Below are positions 33,426-42,447 of a stretch of 64,000 bases of DNA, piece by piece. The DNA is from Burkholderiales bacterium (lineage in GTDB: Bacteria; Pseudomonadota; Gammaproteobacteria; Burkholderiales; JAEUOS01), in assembly GCA_016790635.1 (NCBI GenBank), contig JAEUOR010000036.1:78335-142334 (forward strand), read 5' to 3'. The notes below the pieces were generated by a model, which saw only the letters and a program-made list of their open reading frames with translations, was not told the DNA's origin and searched no databases. Each line of letters starts with the position of its first letter. Position 1 is the stretch's first letter. The position numbers and the translations under genes are program-made.

Positions 33426-35146
33426 GCCTTGGCTGGCTGCGCTTGCGGCGCGGAGCGCCGGCTGCGGGCCGGCGCAGGCCGTGCAGCGCGCTTGCCCTGG
33501 GCGGGCGGATTCGCTGCGGGCGCGGCGCGCGGCTTGCGCACCGGCGCGCTCGGCGGGACCCGCGCCTGGTCCGCAGGGGCCGCACCCTCGATCAGCAGGT
33601 AATAGACCAGTTTGTCGAATTCCCGCGCGAAGCGTTCGACGATCCGGGCGGGCTCGGCGACGAACTTCTTGTCGGTGATGAGGCCGAACTGCACCTGGCC
33701 GGAATAGGACAGGATCGAGATTCCAACGCCGATGTCGCCGCTTTGCGGGACCCAGAACATCTGCTGGACCAAGCGCCGGCCGGCGATATAGAGCGGTATC
33801 TGCGGTCCCGGCACATTGGTCATGACCGCGCTGGCCTTGGCCGAGAACAGGTCCAGCACCTGCTTTTGCATGGCACGCGGCAGGAAGCCGACCGTGCCCA
33901 GGATGCCCATCGAGATCATGGCCTGCCAGGAACCCTTGAGCGCGTCCATGCGCCGCTTGACCTCGTAGAGGCGCACGAACGGATGGGCGATGCCGACCGG
34001 CAGGGAAAGAAGCACCAGTCCGAAATGGTTGCCGAGCCGGTGCTCGTCTCCGGGGGCGCGCAGGTTGACCGGCACCATGCCGGCCACCTCGACCGCGTCG
34101 GTCGCCTCGCCCTTCGACTCAAGATAGTCGCGGATGGCGCCGGCACACGAGGACAGCAGGATGTCATTGACGGAGACGCCCAGCACCTTGCAGACCGCCT
34201 TGACGTCGGCCAAGGGCAGCGGTTCGCTCCAGGCCACCCGCTTGACCGTGCCCGGCTTGCCCTTCAGGCTGGTCGCGGAGTCCGACGGCATCAGCGCCAG
34301 CGCCGCCAGTTCGGTGGTCACATCGGCGGCGACCTTGGCCACCTCGGCGATCTTCTCGGGATTGGCCAGCGCCTCCTGCGACATCTCCCACAATCCGCTG
34401 GATGCGCCAAGCGCCCGATTGGCCGCAGCGGCGACGGGCGCAACCAGCCCGCCGAACAGGTCCGCGGGCGCCGCGGCCTTCTTCTTCTCGCGTCGCTCAC
34501 GCGCGCGCCGCAAGGCCTCGGGCTCGATGCCGCTTTCGTCGGCGTCGGGCGTGCTGTCTGTCAGCGCGCCCAGGACCCCGATCAAGGCGATGCCGTCGGC
34601 GATGCAATGATGGATGCGCGTGATGAGGGCGCTCCCGGTGCGCCCGGAGTCGGAATAGTTCTCGATCACCGTCATGGACCACAGCGGCTTGTTGTGGTCC
34701 AGCGCCTGCGCGGCCAGCGTCGCCACCAGACCCTGCAGCGCGGCCTTGTCGCCGGGCGAAGCCAGGTTCATGCAGGCGACATGGTTGTCGAGGTCGAAGT
34801 TGTCATCATCGATCCAGTACGCGCCGGTGGCATCCTGCACCACCCGCTGACGGAAGCGCGCGTAGCGCAGCAGGCGTGCCCCGATGGTCCGCTTGAAGCG
34901 CTCGACGTCGGTCGGCCCGTCGAACATCATGACCCCGATGATCATCATCTGGTTGGTCGGCGAATCCATGCGCAACCAGGCCGTGTCGACCGCCGACATG
35001 CGCTCGCGGTTGCGCATCTCGCCGGCCGCGTCGATCGCGTTGCCGACGATCTTGTCCAGAGGCAATCGCTCGAGCGGCAGCCACTGGGCAATGCGCTTGA
35101 GCGGCAGGTTGCCCGCAAGTTCCAGCAAGGATTCCAGCGTCAACAT
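33422..35146 (-). CDS. Wax-ester synthase/acyl-CoA:diacylglycerol acyltransferase (WS/DGAT)
   Basis: The protein is 574 residues. The acyltransferase signature HHCIADG begins at about residue 179, in the middle of RIHHCIADGIALIGVL. Other family landmarks are MSAVDTAWLRMDSPTNQMMI, the conserved TNVPGPQ near residue 440 and GVGISILSYSGQV. It esterifies acyl-CoA with fatty alcohol or diacylglycerol and lies at the inner face of the membrane. The C-terminus is extended by a basic Pro/Ala/Arg tail of about 50 residues. Of several nearby start codons the ATG at 35146 is best placed behind GGTGGAG. The acyl-CoA-binding protein gene is divergent 142 bp away. Confidence 0.9.
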   Translation of the reverse strand: MLTLESLLELAGNLPLKRIAQWLPLERLPLDKIVGNAIDAAGEMRNRERMSAVDTAWLRMDSPTNQMMIIGVMMFDGPTDVERFKRTIGARLLRYARFRQRVVQDATGAYWIDDDNFDLDNHVACMNLASPGDKAALQGLVATLAAQALDHNKPLWSMTVIENYSDSGRTGSALITRIHHCIADGIALIGVLGALTDSTPDADESGIEPEALRRARERREKKKAAAPADLFGGLVAPVAAAANRALGASSGLWEMSQEALANPEKIAEVAKVAADVTTELAALALMPSDSATSLKGKPGTVKRVAWSEPLPLADVKAVCKVLGVSVNDILLSSCAGAIRDYLESKGEATDAVEVAGMVPVNLRAPGDEHRLGNHFGLVLLSLPVGIAHPFVRLYEVKRRMDALKGSWQAMISMGILGTVGFLPRAMQKQVLDLFSAKASAVMTNVPGPQIPLYIAGRRLVQQMFWVPQSGDIGVGISILSYSGQVQFGLITDKKFVAEPARIVERFAREFDKLVYYLLIEGAAPADQARVPPSAPVRKPRAAPAANPPAQGKRAARPAPARSRRSAPQAQPAKA

Positions 35147-35288
35147 CGGCATCTCCACCGCGGTGCGGGCACGTGTCGGTCATGGTATCAGCTTGCCCGG
35201 CGCCGACAGCCAAGTCCCTGCCCTGAACTCGCGACGCGCGACCATCGGCTACACTGGCAGGCCCATCACGCCGCTCCTGGAGAGACAC

Positions 35289-35543
35289 ATGGCAAACCTC
35301 AAGGCGAGCTTTGATGCGGCCGTCGCCGCGTCCAAGGAACTGCCCGAAAAACCCGACAACCAGACACTGCTGCAGATCTACGGTCTCTACAAGCAGGCCA
35401 CCGAGGGCGACAACGGCGGCAAGCGTCCGGGCTTCACCGACATGGTCGGACGCATGAAATTCGACGCCTGGGCAGGGCTGAAGGGCAAGTCGGCAGACGA
35501 AGCGATGCAGGAATACATCGACCTGATCGAGTCACTGAAGTAG
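35289..35543 (+). CDS. Acyl-CoA-binding protein
   Basis: The protein is 84 residues, a complete four-helix ACBP domain. Conserved elements are FDAAVAASKELP, LLQIYGLYKQATEGD, the K-x-R-P-G-F-x-D turn and KFDAWAGLKGKSADEAMQEYI. ACBPs bind long-chain acyl-CoA with high affinity and deliver it to acyltransferases. They are uncommon in bacteria; here the gene is divergent from the WS/DGAT gene, an obvious user of such a pool. GGAGAG precedes the ATG by about 6 nt. Confidence 0.93.
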   Translation: MANLKASFDAAVAASKELPEKPDNQTLLQIYGLYKQATEGDNGGKRPGFTDMVGRMKFDAWAGLKGKSADEAMQEYIDLIESLK

Positions 35544-35546
35544 TCA

Positions 35547-35564
35547 CGCGCTCGCGCGAGCGCG
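35547..35564. terminator. Perfect palindrome downstream of the acyl-CoA-binding protein gene
   Basis: CGCGCTCGCGCGAGCGCG is an 18-bp perfect palindrome right after the stop codon, followed only by GTTTG. It could form a short stem and act as a weak terminator for the gene or for the convergent PHA-associated gene. Confidence 0.3.
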
Positions 35565-35606
35565 GTTTGCACCAGTGCCTTCTGCCGCGCAGGACGCCCT
35601 GCCTGA

Positions 35607-35918
35607 TCAGGCCTTCTTGCGGGGCGCCTTGGCGGACGCCGGCGCCTGGAAAACTCGGTCCAGATTGGCGTTGATGTGCTCCTCAAACTTGCCGCGAAAG
35701 GCCGAAAGCAAAAGGCCGAGTTTGACGTTGATCGCGACCGAAGACTTGGACAAGGCCAGGGTGCCGGCCACTCCGGCGCGGCGGAAATGCAGCGTGTCGC
35801 CCTGCCACTCCGATTCGAGGTCGAATTTTTCGTCCAGTTGCCGGGCAAAACCCTCGGCGGCTTCGCGTGCCTTCTTGATGGGCATCGAGTGCGCCCGGGT
35901 GATGTGCAGGTCTGCCAT
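35607..35918 (-). CDS. Polyhydroxyalkanoic acid system family protein (PHA_gran_rgn)
   Basis: The protein is 103 residues, full length for this family of small proteins encoded with polyhydroxyalkanoate genes. It starts MADLHITRAHSMPIKKAREAAEGF, has a central alpha/beta segment (WQGDTLHFRRAGVAGTLALS) and ends with a basic tail. Its molecular function is not established; a granule-regulatory role is assumed from gene neighbourhoods. It follows yifB on the same strand by 29 nt and is convergent with the acyl-CoA-binding protein gene. Together with the phasin at 19985 it implies PHA storage in the host. Confidence 0.85.
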   Translation of the reverse strand: MADLHITRAHSMPIKKAREAAEGFARQLDEKFDLESEWQGDTLHFRRAGVAGTLALSKSSVAINVKLGLLLSAFRGKFEEHINANLDRVFQAPASAKAPRKKA

Positions 35919-35947
35919 GCTTCCTCTCTCTAACCAGGCGCCGCGCT

Positions 35948-37444
35948 TCAGGCGCTGTCCAGCGCGCGCCTGAACTGGATCGCCTCGGCGATGTGATCGA
36001 CAGCGACCCGTTCGGCGCCGCCCAGGTCCGCGAGCGTTCGCGCCACCTTGAGGACGCGATGATAAGCCCGCGCCGACAGATTGAGGCGTGCGATGGCCTG
36101 GCGCAGGAGCTTCTCTCCGGCCGCGTCGGTCGCACAGTGACGCTCGACCCCGGCCACGTCGAGCTGCGCATTGGCCTCCCCCTGGCGCCGCGCCTGCCGC
36201 TCCCACGCCAGCGCCACTCTTTCGCGCACCGCCTGGCTTGATTCGCCACGCGCCGATGTCAACAGTTCATCCTCATTGAGAGCCGGCACTTCGACGCACA
36301 GGTCGATGCGGTCCAGGAGCGGGCCGGACAGGCGCGCCCGGTAACGCGCCACCTGATCGGGCGTGCAGCGACAGCGCGCGGAAGCATGGCCCAGGTAACC
36401 GCAGGGGCAAGGGTTCATCGCGGCAACCAGTTGAAAACGCGCCGGGAAGTCAGCCTGCCGCGCGGCGCGGGAAATGTTCACGCGCCCCGACTCCAGCGGT
36501 TCACGCAGCACCTCCAGGACGCGCCGATCGAATTCGGGAAATTCATCCAGGAACAAAACGCCGTGATGCGCGAGCGAAATCTCGCCCGGACGTGGCACCG
36601 CGCCACCTCCCACCAGTGCCACCGCGGACGCGGTGTGGTGCGGAGCGCGCACCGGCCGCAAGCCGAAGTCGGCGGCGCGGAACGTGCCGTTGATGCTCGC
36701 CACCGCGGCGGCCTCGAGCGCCTCGACATCGCTCATCGGCGGCAGCAGGCCGGGCAGGCGTGTCGCCAACATTGACTTGCCGGTTCCTGGCGAACCGCTC
36801 ATGAGGAGCGAATGTCGACCGGCAGCCGCCACTTCCAGGGCGCGCTTGGCTTGCGCCTGCCCCCGTACGTCCAGCAGGTCCGGGCCGGTCACCCTTGCTG
36901 CGGGCAGCGGCGGCGCATGACGCGTGATCGGCGTACGCCCGGTCAGGTGCGCGCACACCGCCAGCAGTGAATCGGCCGCCAGGACGTGCGCCGCGCGTGC
37001 CAGCGCGGCCTCGTCGGCACTGGCGCGCGGCAGAACGAATGCGCGCCCGGCGCAGCCTGCGGCCAGCGCCATCGCGAGCGCGCCGCGCACGGCGCGCAAT
37101 TGGCCGTCGAGGGCCAGTTCTCCTGCGAACTCGATCCCGGCCAGCGCGGTGGCTGGAATCTGTCCGCTTGCCGCCAGAAGACCCAGCGCGATGGGCAAAT
37201 CGAAGCGTCCGGACTCCTTGGGCAGGTCGGCCGGCGCCAGGTTGACGGTGATGCGGCGTGCGGGAAATTCGAAACCGCCGGTCGTAAGCGCAGCACGCAC
37301 GCGCTCGCGCGACTCCTTGACCTCGGCTTCAGGCAGTCCGACGATGGTGAACGCGGGCAGGCCCAGCGCGAGATGCACCTCGACGGCGACTTCCGGCGCC
37401 GCCATGCCGTCCAGCGCGCGGGAGGTGAGCGTCGCCAGGCTCAT
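35948..37444 (-). CDS. YifB/ComM family Mg-chelatase-like AAA+ ATPase
   Basis: The protein is 498 residues. The N-terminal Lon-protease-S5-like domain (residues 1-170) opens with LATLTSRALDGMAAPEV. The AAA+ domain has Walker A SGSPGTGKS, Walker B VLFLDEFPEF, the insert AMNPCPCGYLG with cysteines and LDRIDLCVEVP. The C-terminal lid is RAYHRVLKVARTLADL. The ComM subgroup is a hexameric helicase that promotes branch migration during natural transformation. Only 15 nt separate it from ubiK upstream, a pairing commonly seen in Betaproteobacteria. Confidence 0.94.
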   Translation of the reverse strand: MSLATLTSRALDGMAAPEVAVEVHLALGLPAFTIVGLPEAEVKESRERVRAALTTGGFEFPARRITVNLAPADLPKESGRFDLPIALGLLAASGQIPATALAGIEFAGELALDGQLRAVRGALAMALAAGCAGRAFVLPRASADEAALARAAHVLAADSLLAVCAHLTGRTPITRHAPPLPAARVTGPDLLDVRGQAQAKRALEVAAAGRHSLLMSGSPGTGKSMLATRLPGLLPPMSDVEALEAAAVASINGTFRAADFGLRPVRAPHHTASAVALVGGGAVPRPGEISLAHHGVLFLDEFPEFDRRVLEVLREPLESGRVNISRAARQADFPARFQLVAAMNPCPCGYLGHASARCRCTPDQVARYRARLSGPLLDRIDLCVEVPALNEDELLTSARGESSQAVRERVALAWERQARRQGEANAQLDVAGVERHCATDAAGEKLLRQAIARLNLSARAYHRVLKVARTLADLGGAERVAVDHIAEAIQFRRALDSA

Positions 37445-37459
37445 GCCAGCGGGGCTGAA

Positions 37460-37705
37460 TCAGGAGCGCCGTACTCGTTCGAGCTCGGCCACCTGCGCTT
37501 CCAGAGCAGCCAGTTTTTCACGCGTCCGCGCCAGAACCCGCGCCTGTACGTCGAACTCCTCGCGCGTCACGAGATCGAGGCGCGCAAACGCGGACGCAAG
37601 ACCAGCCTTGAGATTCTTCTGCACGTCGCCGGCCGGCGTCTGTTGCAGGAAGCGAACGACTCGTTCGTTCAATTCCTCGATCGTTTTGACGTTAAGAACC
37701 GCCAT
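37460..37705 (-). CDS. ubiK: Ubiquinone biosynthesis accessory factor UbiK (BMFP family)
   Basis: The protein is 81 residues: a short N-terminal helix, then [25 protein letters not shown] in shortened form, a coiled coil ending [16 protein letters not shown]. This is the BMFP/DUF526 pattern of UbiK, a trimeric membrane-associated factor for aerobic ubiquinone synthesis. Three in-frame ATGs occur close together; that at 37705 has AAGG at the best distance. It is the first gene of a unit with yifB and divergent from torF. Confidence 0.88.
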   Translation of the reverse strand: MAVLNVKTIEELNERVVRFLQQTPAGDVQKNLKAGLASAFARLDLVTREEFDVQARVLARTREKLAALEAQVAELERVRRS

Positions 37706-37791
37706 GGGCATCATCCTTGCTATTTAATCTTCGTAGCTGTCTCGGAATCACGGAGGTTGGCTCTGGGAGCCTCTCTCCGGGAAGGCAAATA

Positions 37792-37826
37792 ACGAAAAAG
37801 CGCACCGCAACAAGGCACTTTTTCGT
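37792..37826. repeat. Inverted repeat in the ubiK/torF divergent region
   Basis: ACGAAAAAG (37792-37800) and CTTTTTCGT (37818-37826) are perfect 9-bp arms about 65 bp upstream of torF. Given the nitrogen genes downstream it could be a regulatory site. No consensus is recognised with confidence. Confidence 0.35.
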
Positions 37827-37889
37827 GCGCCCGCCCTGATTCGGTGCATACGTTTTCTTGATTTGTCTACGCTAACAGAAAGGAAGATC

Positions 37890-38780
37890 ATGCGTAAAGC
37901 CCTACTCGCCGCGGCAGTTGCCTCGGCGTTCGCCTCTCCGGTCGCAGTCACCAGCGTCCAGGCACAGGCGAAATCGCCGCACACCTTCACCGGCAACGTC
38001 GCGGTGGTCTCGGACTACCGGTTCCGCGGCATCTCGCAAACCTACAACCTGCCGGCGCTGCAGGGCGGCTTCGACTACTCGCATTCCAGCGGGCTGTACT
38101 TCGGCAACTGGAATTCGAGCGTGTCCGGCAATGTCTTCCCCAACGGCTCCGGCGTCGAGATGGACTTCTACGGCGGCTGGAAGACGGAGTTTTCCAACGG
38201 CATCGGCCTGGACATCGGCGCAATCTACTATTTCTATCCCGGCGCCCGCTACAACATCTTCCCCACCGTCGGCGGCAATACCAGCATCGTCAAGACCGGC
38301 AGCGAGTACAACAACACCGAAATCTACATCGGCGCTTCGTACAAGTGGTTCTCGCTCAAGTACTACCATGCGACGAGCGACTATTTCGGCATCAATTCCA
38401 CGGCGCTCAACGGCACGTTCGCCGGGATCAATTCCAACGGCACGGGCACCGGCAACACCACCGGCCCCGCGTCCGGCGGTTCCCGCGGGACCGGGTACCT
38501 GGACCTGAACGCCAACTTCGAGATCTTCCCGAAGGCGACGCTTGGCCTGCATGTCGGCCAGTTGCGGGTCAAGAACTACAGCGGGCTCAACTACACCGAT
38601 TACAAGGTGAGCCTTGCCTATGATTTCGGCTGGGCCACCCTGGGTGTCGCCTACGTGGCCACCAACGCCAGTTCCCAGTACTACCGCTTCGCCCCGCCGG
38701 AGACCTTCCGGGCGGCGAGTGGATCGACCAAGGACGGCAGCAAGGACGCCTTCGTCTTCACCATCTCCAAGACCTTCTGA
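37890..38780 (+). CDS. TorF-family putative porin
   Basis: The protein is 296 residues with a signal peptide (residues 1-25, cleavage after VQAQA). The mature N-terminus HTFTGNVAVVSDYRFRGISQT is the signature of the TorF/Gcw_chp outer-membrane family; about a dozen amphipathic strands follow, and the last residue is Phe, as in many barrel proteins. It probably forms a small outer-membrane channel. In Betaproteobacteria this gene is typically found just before glnK-amtB, as here, which suggests entry of a nitrogen source, though substrate is unproven. AGGAAG precedes the ATG. A strong terminator follows. Confidence 0.9.
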   Translation: MRKALLAAAVASAFASPVAVTSVQAQAKSPHTFTGNVAVVSDYRFRGISQTYNLPALQGGFDYSHSSGLYFGNWNSSVSGNVFPNGSGVEMDFYGGWKTEFSNGIGLDIGAIYYFYPGARYNIFPTVGGNTSIVKTGSEYNNTEIYIGASYKWFSLKYYHATSDYFGINSTALNGTFAGINSNGTGTGNTTGPASGGSRGTGYLDLNANFEIFPKATLGLHVGQLRVKNYSGLNYTDYKVSLAYDFGWATLGVAYVATNASSQYYRFAPPETFRAASGSTKDGSKDAFVFTISKTF

Positions 38781-38801
38781 CCACCCGCCTGACCCGGTCG
38801 A

Positions 38802-38826
38802 AACCGCGCTTCGGCGCGGTTTTTTT
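38802..38826 (+). terminator. Rho-independent terminator of torF
   Basis: AACCGCGC-TTCG-GCGCGGTT forms an 8-bp stem with a stable TTCG tetraloop, followed by a run of six T. It separates torF from the sigma-54 dependent glnK-amtB unit. Confidence 0.93.
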
Positions 38827-38942
38827 GTGCCCGAAAATCCCCGCGCGCACCAAAGCAAGGCGCTCGCACCATTCGCGTGCGCACTCCGCAGCTCAACTTG
38901 GGCGCTGGCCTGGTAGCACAGGACGATCAGGCAGACGCTCAG

Positions 38943-38964
38943 TGCAGGAAATGAAATTCCTGCA
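38943..38964. promoter_or_regulatory. Inverted repeat, candidate upstream activator site for glnK-amtB
   Basis: TGCAGGAA and TTCCTGCA are perfect 8-bp arms around ATGAAA. The centre lies about 46 bp upstream of the -24 GG of the sigma-54 promoter, a suitable place for an NtrC-type enhancer. The outer TGCA ends resemble NtrC half-sites; the inner bases do not fit the enterobacterial consensus well. Confidence 0.5.
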
Positions 38965-38998
38965 GGGGCGGTCCCTGGCTCGCGGCAATCACAGGCGT

Positions 38999-39014
38999 TG
39001 GCACAGAAGCTGCT
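38999..39014 (+). promoter_or_regulatory. Sigma-54 promoter of glnK-amtB
   Basis: TGGCACAGAAGCTGCT has the invariant GG (39000-39001) and GC (39012-39013) with exactly 10 bp between them, matching the -24/-12 consensus. It lies 50 bp before glnK. Nitrogen-limited, NtrC-dependent expression is expected from the family and this promoter type. Confidence 0.85.
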
Positions 39015-39063
39015 GATAGGAACATCGGAGCCACTTACCTCCGATTCCTAGGGGAGCATCTAA

Positions 39064-39402
<339 letters not shown>

Positions 39403-39416
39403 ATCCAGGGGAGAAC

Positions 39417-40970
39417 ATGAAAAAGATTCTGACAAGCATGGGCCTTGCCGCGGCGCTGCTGCTCTCGGCAGGTTCGCTCACGACCATCGCGCGCGCACAG
39501 ACCGCCCCGGCGGCGGCACCTGCCGCCGCGCCGGCAGCAGATGCCAAGAAGGATGAAGCCAAGCCTGCAGAGGCGCCCAAGGCCGAGGCGGCCAAGGCTG
39601 AAGAGAAGAAGGACGACGCCAAGCCCGCCGAGGCGGCTGCCAAACCGCCTGAGCCCAACAAGGGCGACTTCACCTTCATGTACATCGCCACCATCCTGGT
39701 GATCATGATGACCATCCCCGGGCTCGCGCTGTTCTATGGCGGCCTGGTGCGTTCCAAGAACATGCTCTCGGTCCTGATGCAGGTCTTCGTGACCTTCTGC
39801 CTGATCGCCGTCCTGTGGGTGATCTACGGTTACAGCGTCGCGTTCACCTCCGGCAATCCGTTCTTCGGCGGCTTCTCAAAGGCCTTCCTGAGCGGAGTTG
39901 ACCTGGGCGGTGCGGGTGCGACCTTCTCCAAAGGCGTCTACATCCCCGAGATGATGTTCGCGATGTTCCAGCTGACCTTCGCCGCGATCACGCCGGCGCT
40001 GATCGTCGGCGCCTTCGCCGAACGCATGAAGTTCTCGGCGGTCCTCTGGTTCATGGCGCTCTGGTTCACCTTCGCCTACCTGCCGATGGCGCACATGGTG
40101 TGGTTCTGGGATGGTCCCGACGCGATCAAGGACGAGGCCACCCTCAAGGCTGTCGGCGAAGGCGCCGGCTGGCTGTGGGCCAAGGGCGCGCTTGATTTTG
40201 CCGGTGGCACGGTGGTGCACATCAACGCCGGCATTGCTGGCCTGGTTGCGGCCTTCATGGTCGGCAAGCGTATCGGCTACGGCCGTGAAGCGATGACCCC
40301 GCACAGCCTCACCCTGACGATGGTCGGCGCCTGCATGCTGTGGATCGGCTGGTTCGGCTTCAACGTCGGCTCCAACCTGGAAGCCAATGGCACCGCCTCG
40401 CTCGCCTTCGTCAACACCCTGGTGGCGACTGCGATGGCGACCCTGGCATGGCTGTTCCTGGAGAATCTGACCAAGGGCAAGCCCTCGATGCTGGGTGCAG
40501 CTTCTGGCGCGGTCGCCGGCCTGGTGGCCATCACTCCGGCCTGCGGCTTCGTCGGCGTCAAGGGTGCGATGGTGATCGGCGCAGTCGCCGGCGCCCTGTG
40601 CCTGTGGGGCGTGTCGGGACTCAAGCGCATGCTGGGTGCGGACGATGCGCTGGACGTCTTCGGCGTGCACGGCATCGGCGGCATCTGGGGCGCGCTCGCC
40701 ACCGGCATCTTCGCTTCGCCCTCCCTGGGCGGCGCCGGCATCTGCAACTATGTCACCAACAAGTGCGGCGAAGCCAGCGACTTCCCTGGTGTACCGGCGC
40801 AACTCTGGATCCAGTTGCAGGGGGTGCTGACCGCGATCGTCCTTTCGGCGGTCGTCGCCTTCATCGTCCTCAAGATCATCGACATGGTGGGCGGGCTGCG
40901 CGTGCCGGAAGACAGCGAACGCGAAGGCCTGGACGTGACCTCGCACGGCGAGACCGCATACCACAGCTGA
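39417..40970 (+). CDS. amtB: Ammonium transporter AmtB with extended N-terminal linker
   Basis: The protein is 517 residues. A signal peptide (residues 1-27) is followed by an Ala/Lys/Glu/Pro-rich segment of about 50 residues (APAADAKKDEAKPAEAPK and on), then the Amt core with eleven membrane helices. Core motifs include MTIPGLALFYGGLVRSKN, the conserved helix segment MAHMVWFWDG, DFAGGTVVHINAGIAGLVAA in parts with a twin-His pore residue, and DDALDVFGVHGIGGIWG with the second. The charged linker is longer than in the enteric protein and would lie in the periplasm. It is co-transcribed with glnK and regulated by it. A terminator follows 42 nt after the stop. Confidence 0.96.
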   Translation: MKKILTSMGLAAALLLSAGSLTTIARAQTAPAAAPAAAPAADAKKDEAKPAEAPKAEAAKAEEKKDDAKPAEAAAKPPEPNKGDFTFMYIATILVIMMTIPGLALFYGGLVRSKNMLSVLMQVFVTFCLIAVLWVIYGYSVAFTSGNPFFGGFSKAFLSGVDLGGAGATFSKGVYIPEMMFAMFQLTFAAITPALIVGAFAERMKFSAVLWFMALWFTFAYLPMAHMVWFWDGPDAIKDEATLKAVGEGAGWLWAKGALDFAGGTVVHINAGIAGLVAAFMVGKRIGYGREAMTPHSLTLTMVGACMLWIGWFGFNVGSNLEANGTASLAFVNTLVATAMATLAWLFLENLTKGKPSMLGAASGAVAGLVAITPACGFVGVKGAMVIGAVAGALCLWGVSGLKRMLGADDALDVFGVHGIGGIWGALATGIFASPSLGGAGICNYVTNKCGEASDFPGVPAQLWIQLQGVLTAIVLSAVVAFIVLKIIDMVGGLRVPEDSEREGLDVTSHGETAYHS

Positions 40971-41011
40971 TTCTCCTCTCCCGGGTTCGCTTGCGCGGCG
41001 ACCCCGGATCA

Positions 41012-41049
41012 AAGCCCCCGGTCGGTTTCCCGCCCGGGGGCTTTTTTTT
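41012..41049 (+). terminator. Rho-independent terminator after amtB
   Basis: AAGCCCCCGG and CCGGGGGCTT form a 10-bp stem around a 12-nt loop, followed by eight T. It closes the glnK-amtB unit and insulates gshA. Confidence 0.93.
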
Positions 41050-41150
41050 CCCGCTCGCCTCCGTCACGCGCGGCTCACTCGTGGTTGCGCCATGCCGTTT
41101 GGCTACAATCGCGCCCGATGACAAACATTCCGGATGCGGGGAGGCAGGTC

Positions 41151-42443
41151 ATGCAGGTTCCGAACCTCAAGACGGCACTGTCGGGCCCGATGGCCGAGGT
41201 CGAGCGGCTCATCCTCGACAACGCGACCGCCGTCGAGCGCTGGTTCCGGCTGGAGTGGCAGGAGCACACGCCGCCGTTCTACTCGTCGGTGGACCTGCGC
41301 AATTCGGGCTTCAAGATCGCGCCGGTCGACACCAACCTCTACCCCGGCGGCTTCAACAACCTGTCGCGCGAGATGCAGCCGCTGGCCGTGCAGGCCGCGC
41401 AGTCCGCCATCGAGAAGTATTGCGCCGACGCCAAAAGCCTGCTCCTGATCCCCGAAAACCACACGCGCAACCTCTTCTACCTGCAGAACGTCGCGCGCCT
41501 GCAGACCATCTTGCGCCAGACCGGGCTGGAAGTCCGCCTGGGCTCGCTCAGTCCGGAGGTCAAGGCGCCGACCGAATTGACCCTGCCGGACGGGCAATCG
41601 ATCACCGTCGAGCCGCTGGTGCGAAACGGCGACCGGCTGGGCCTGGCCGGCTTCGACCCCTGCGCGATCCTCCTCAACAACGACCTGTCAGCCGGCATCC
41701 CTGCCATTCTCCAGAACCTCTCCGGACAGGTCCTGCTGCCGCCGCTGCACGCCGGCTGGGCGGTGCGCCGCAAGTCCAATCACTTCCATGCCTACGATGA
41801 GGTGGTCGCGAAGTTCGCTGCCGAGATCGGCATCGACCCCTGGCTCATCAACCCGTTCTTCGGCGTCTGCGGGCAGATCAATTTTCACGAGCGCACCGGC
41901 GAGGAATGCTTGAAGGGCAATGTCGAATCCATCCTGCCGCGCATCCGCGCCAAGTACGCCGAGTACGGCATCAAGGATGAGCCTTTCGTCATCGTCAAGG
42001 CCGATGCCGGCACCTACGGCATGGGCATCATGAGCGTGACTTCGCCCGACGAGGTCGTCGGGCTCAATCGCAAGCAGCGCAACAAGATGGCGGTCGGCAA
42101 GGAAGGCCTGGAGGTCTCCGAGGTCATCATCCAGGAAGGCGTGCACACCATCGAGCGCGTCGGCGGCGCCAGTGCCGAACCGGTGGTCTACATGATCGAC
42201 CGCTTCGTCGTCGGCAGCTTCTACCGCGTCAACACCCTGCGTTCGCCGACCGAAAACCTGAACGCACCGGGCGCGCACTTCGAGTCGCTCGGCTTCGAGT
42301 CGGCCGGCGCCACCCCGGTGCCCGAAGACGACCCCGAGACCACGCACAACCGCTTCTACACCTACGGCGTGATTGCGCGCCTGGCGGCCCTGGCCGCCTC
42401 CTACGAACTCGAACAGACCGCGCCGCGGGCGGCGCGCGGCTGA
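41151..42443 (+). CDS. gshA: Glutamate-cysteine ligase, proteobacterial GshA type
   Basis: The protein is 430 residues from the ATG at 41151, which has GGGGAGG 7 nt upstream; an ATG at 41118 without ribosome-binding site would add 11 residues and lies just after a TACAAT -10-like element. The sequence is that of the single-family PF08886-type enzyme found in Burkholderiales: [26 protein letters not shown] in parts, [30 protein letters not shown] and [15 protein letters not shown]. It catalyses the first, ATP-dependent step of glutathione synthesis in the cytosol. gshB follows after 4 nt. Confidence 0.92.
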   Translation: MQVPNLKTALSGPMAEVERLILDNATAVERWFRLEWQEHTPPFYSSVDLRNSGFKIAPVDTNLYPGGFNNLSREMQPLAVQAAQSAIEKYCADAKSLLLIPENHTRNLFYLQNVARLQTILRQTGLEVRLGSLSPEVKAPTELTLPDGQSITVEPLVRNGDRLGLAGFDPCAILLNNDLSAGIPAILQNLSGQVLLPPLHAGWAVRRKSNHFHAYDEVVAKFAAEIGIDPWLINPFFGVCGQINFHERTGEECLKGNVESILPRIRAKYAEYGIKDEPFVIVKADAGTYGMGIMSVTSPDEVVGLNRKQRNKMAVGKEGLEVSEVIIQEGVHTIERVGGASAEPVVYMIDRFVVGSFYRVNTLRSPTENLNAPGAHFESLGFESAGATPVPEDDPETTHNRFYTYGVIARLAALAASYELEQTAPRAARG

Positions 42444-42447
42444 CCTC

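Noticed and set aside
33443..35314. 623-codon plus-strand open frame
   Set aside because: It is antisense to the WS/DGAT gene carrying HHCIADG.
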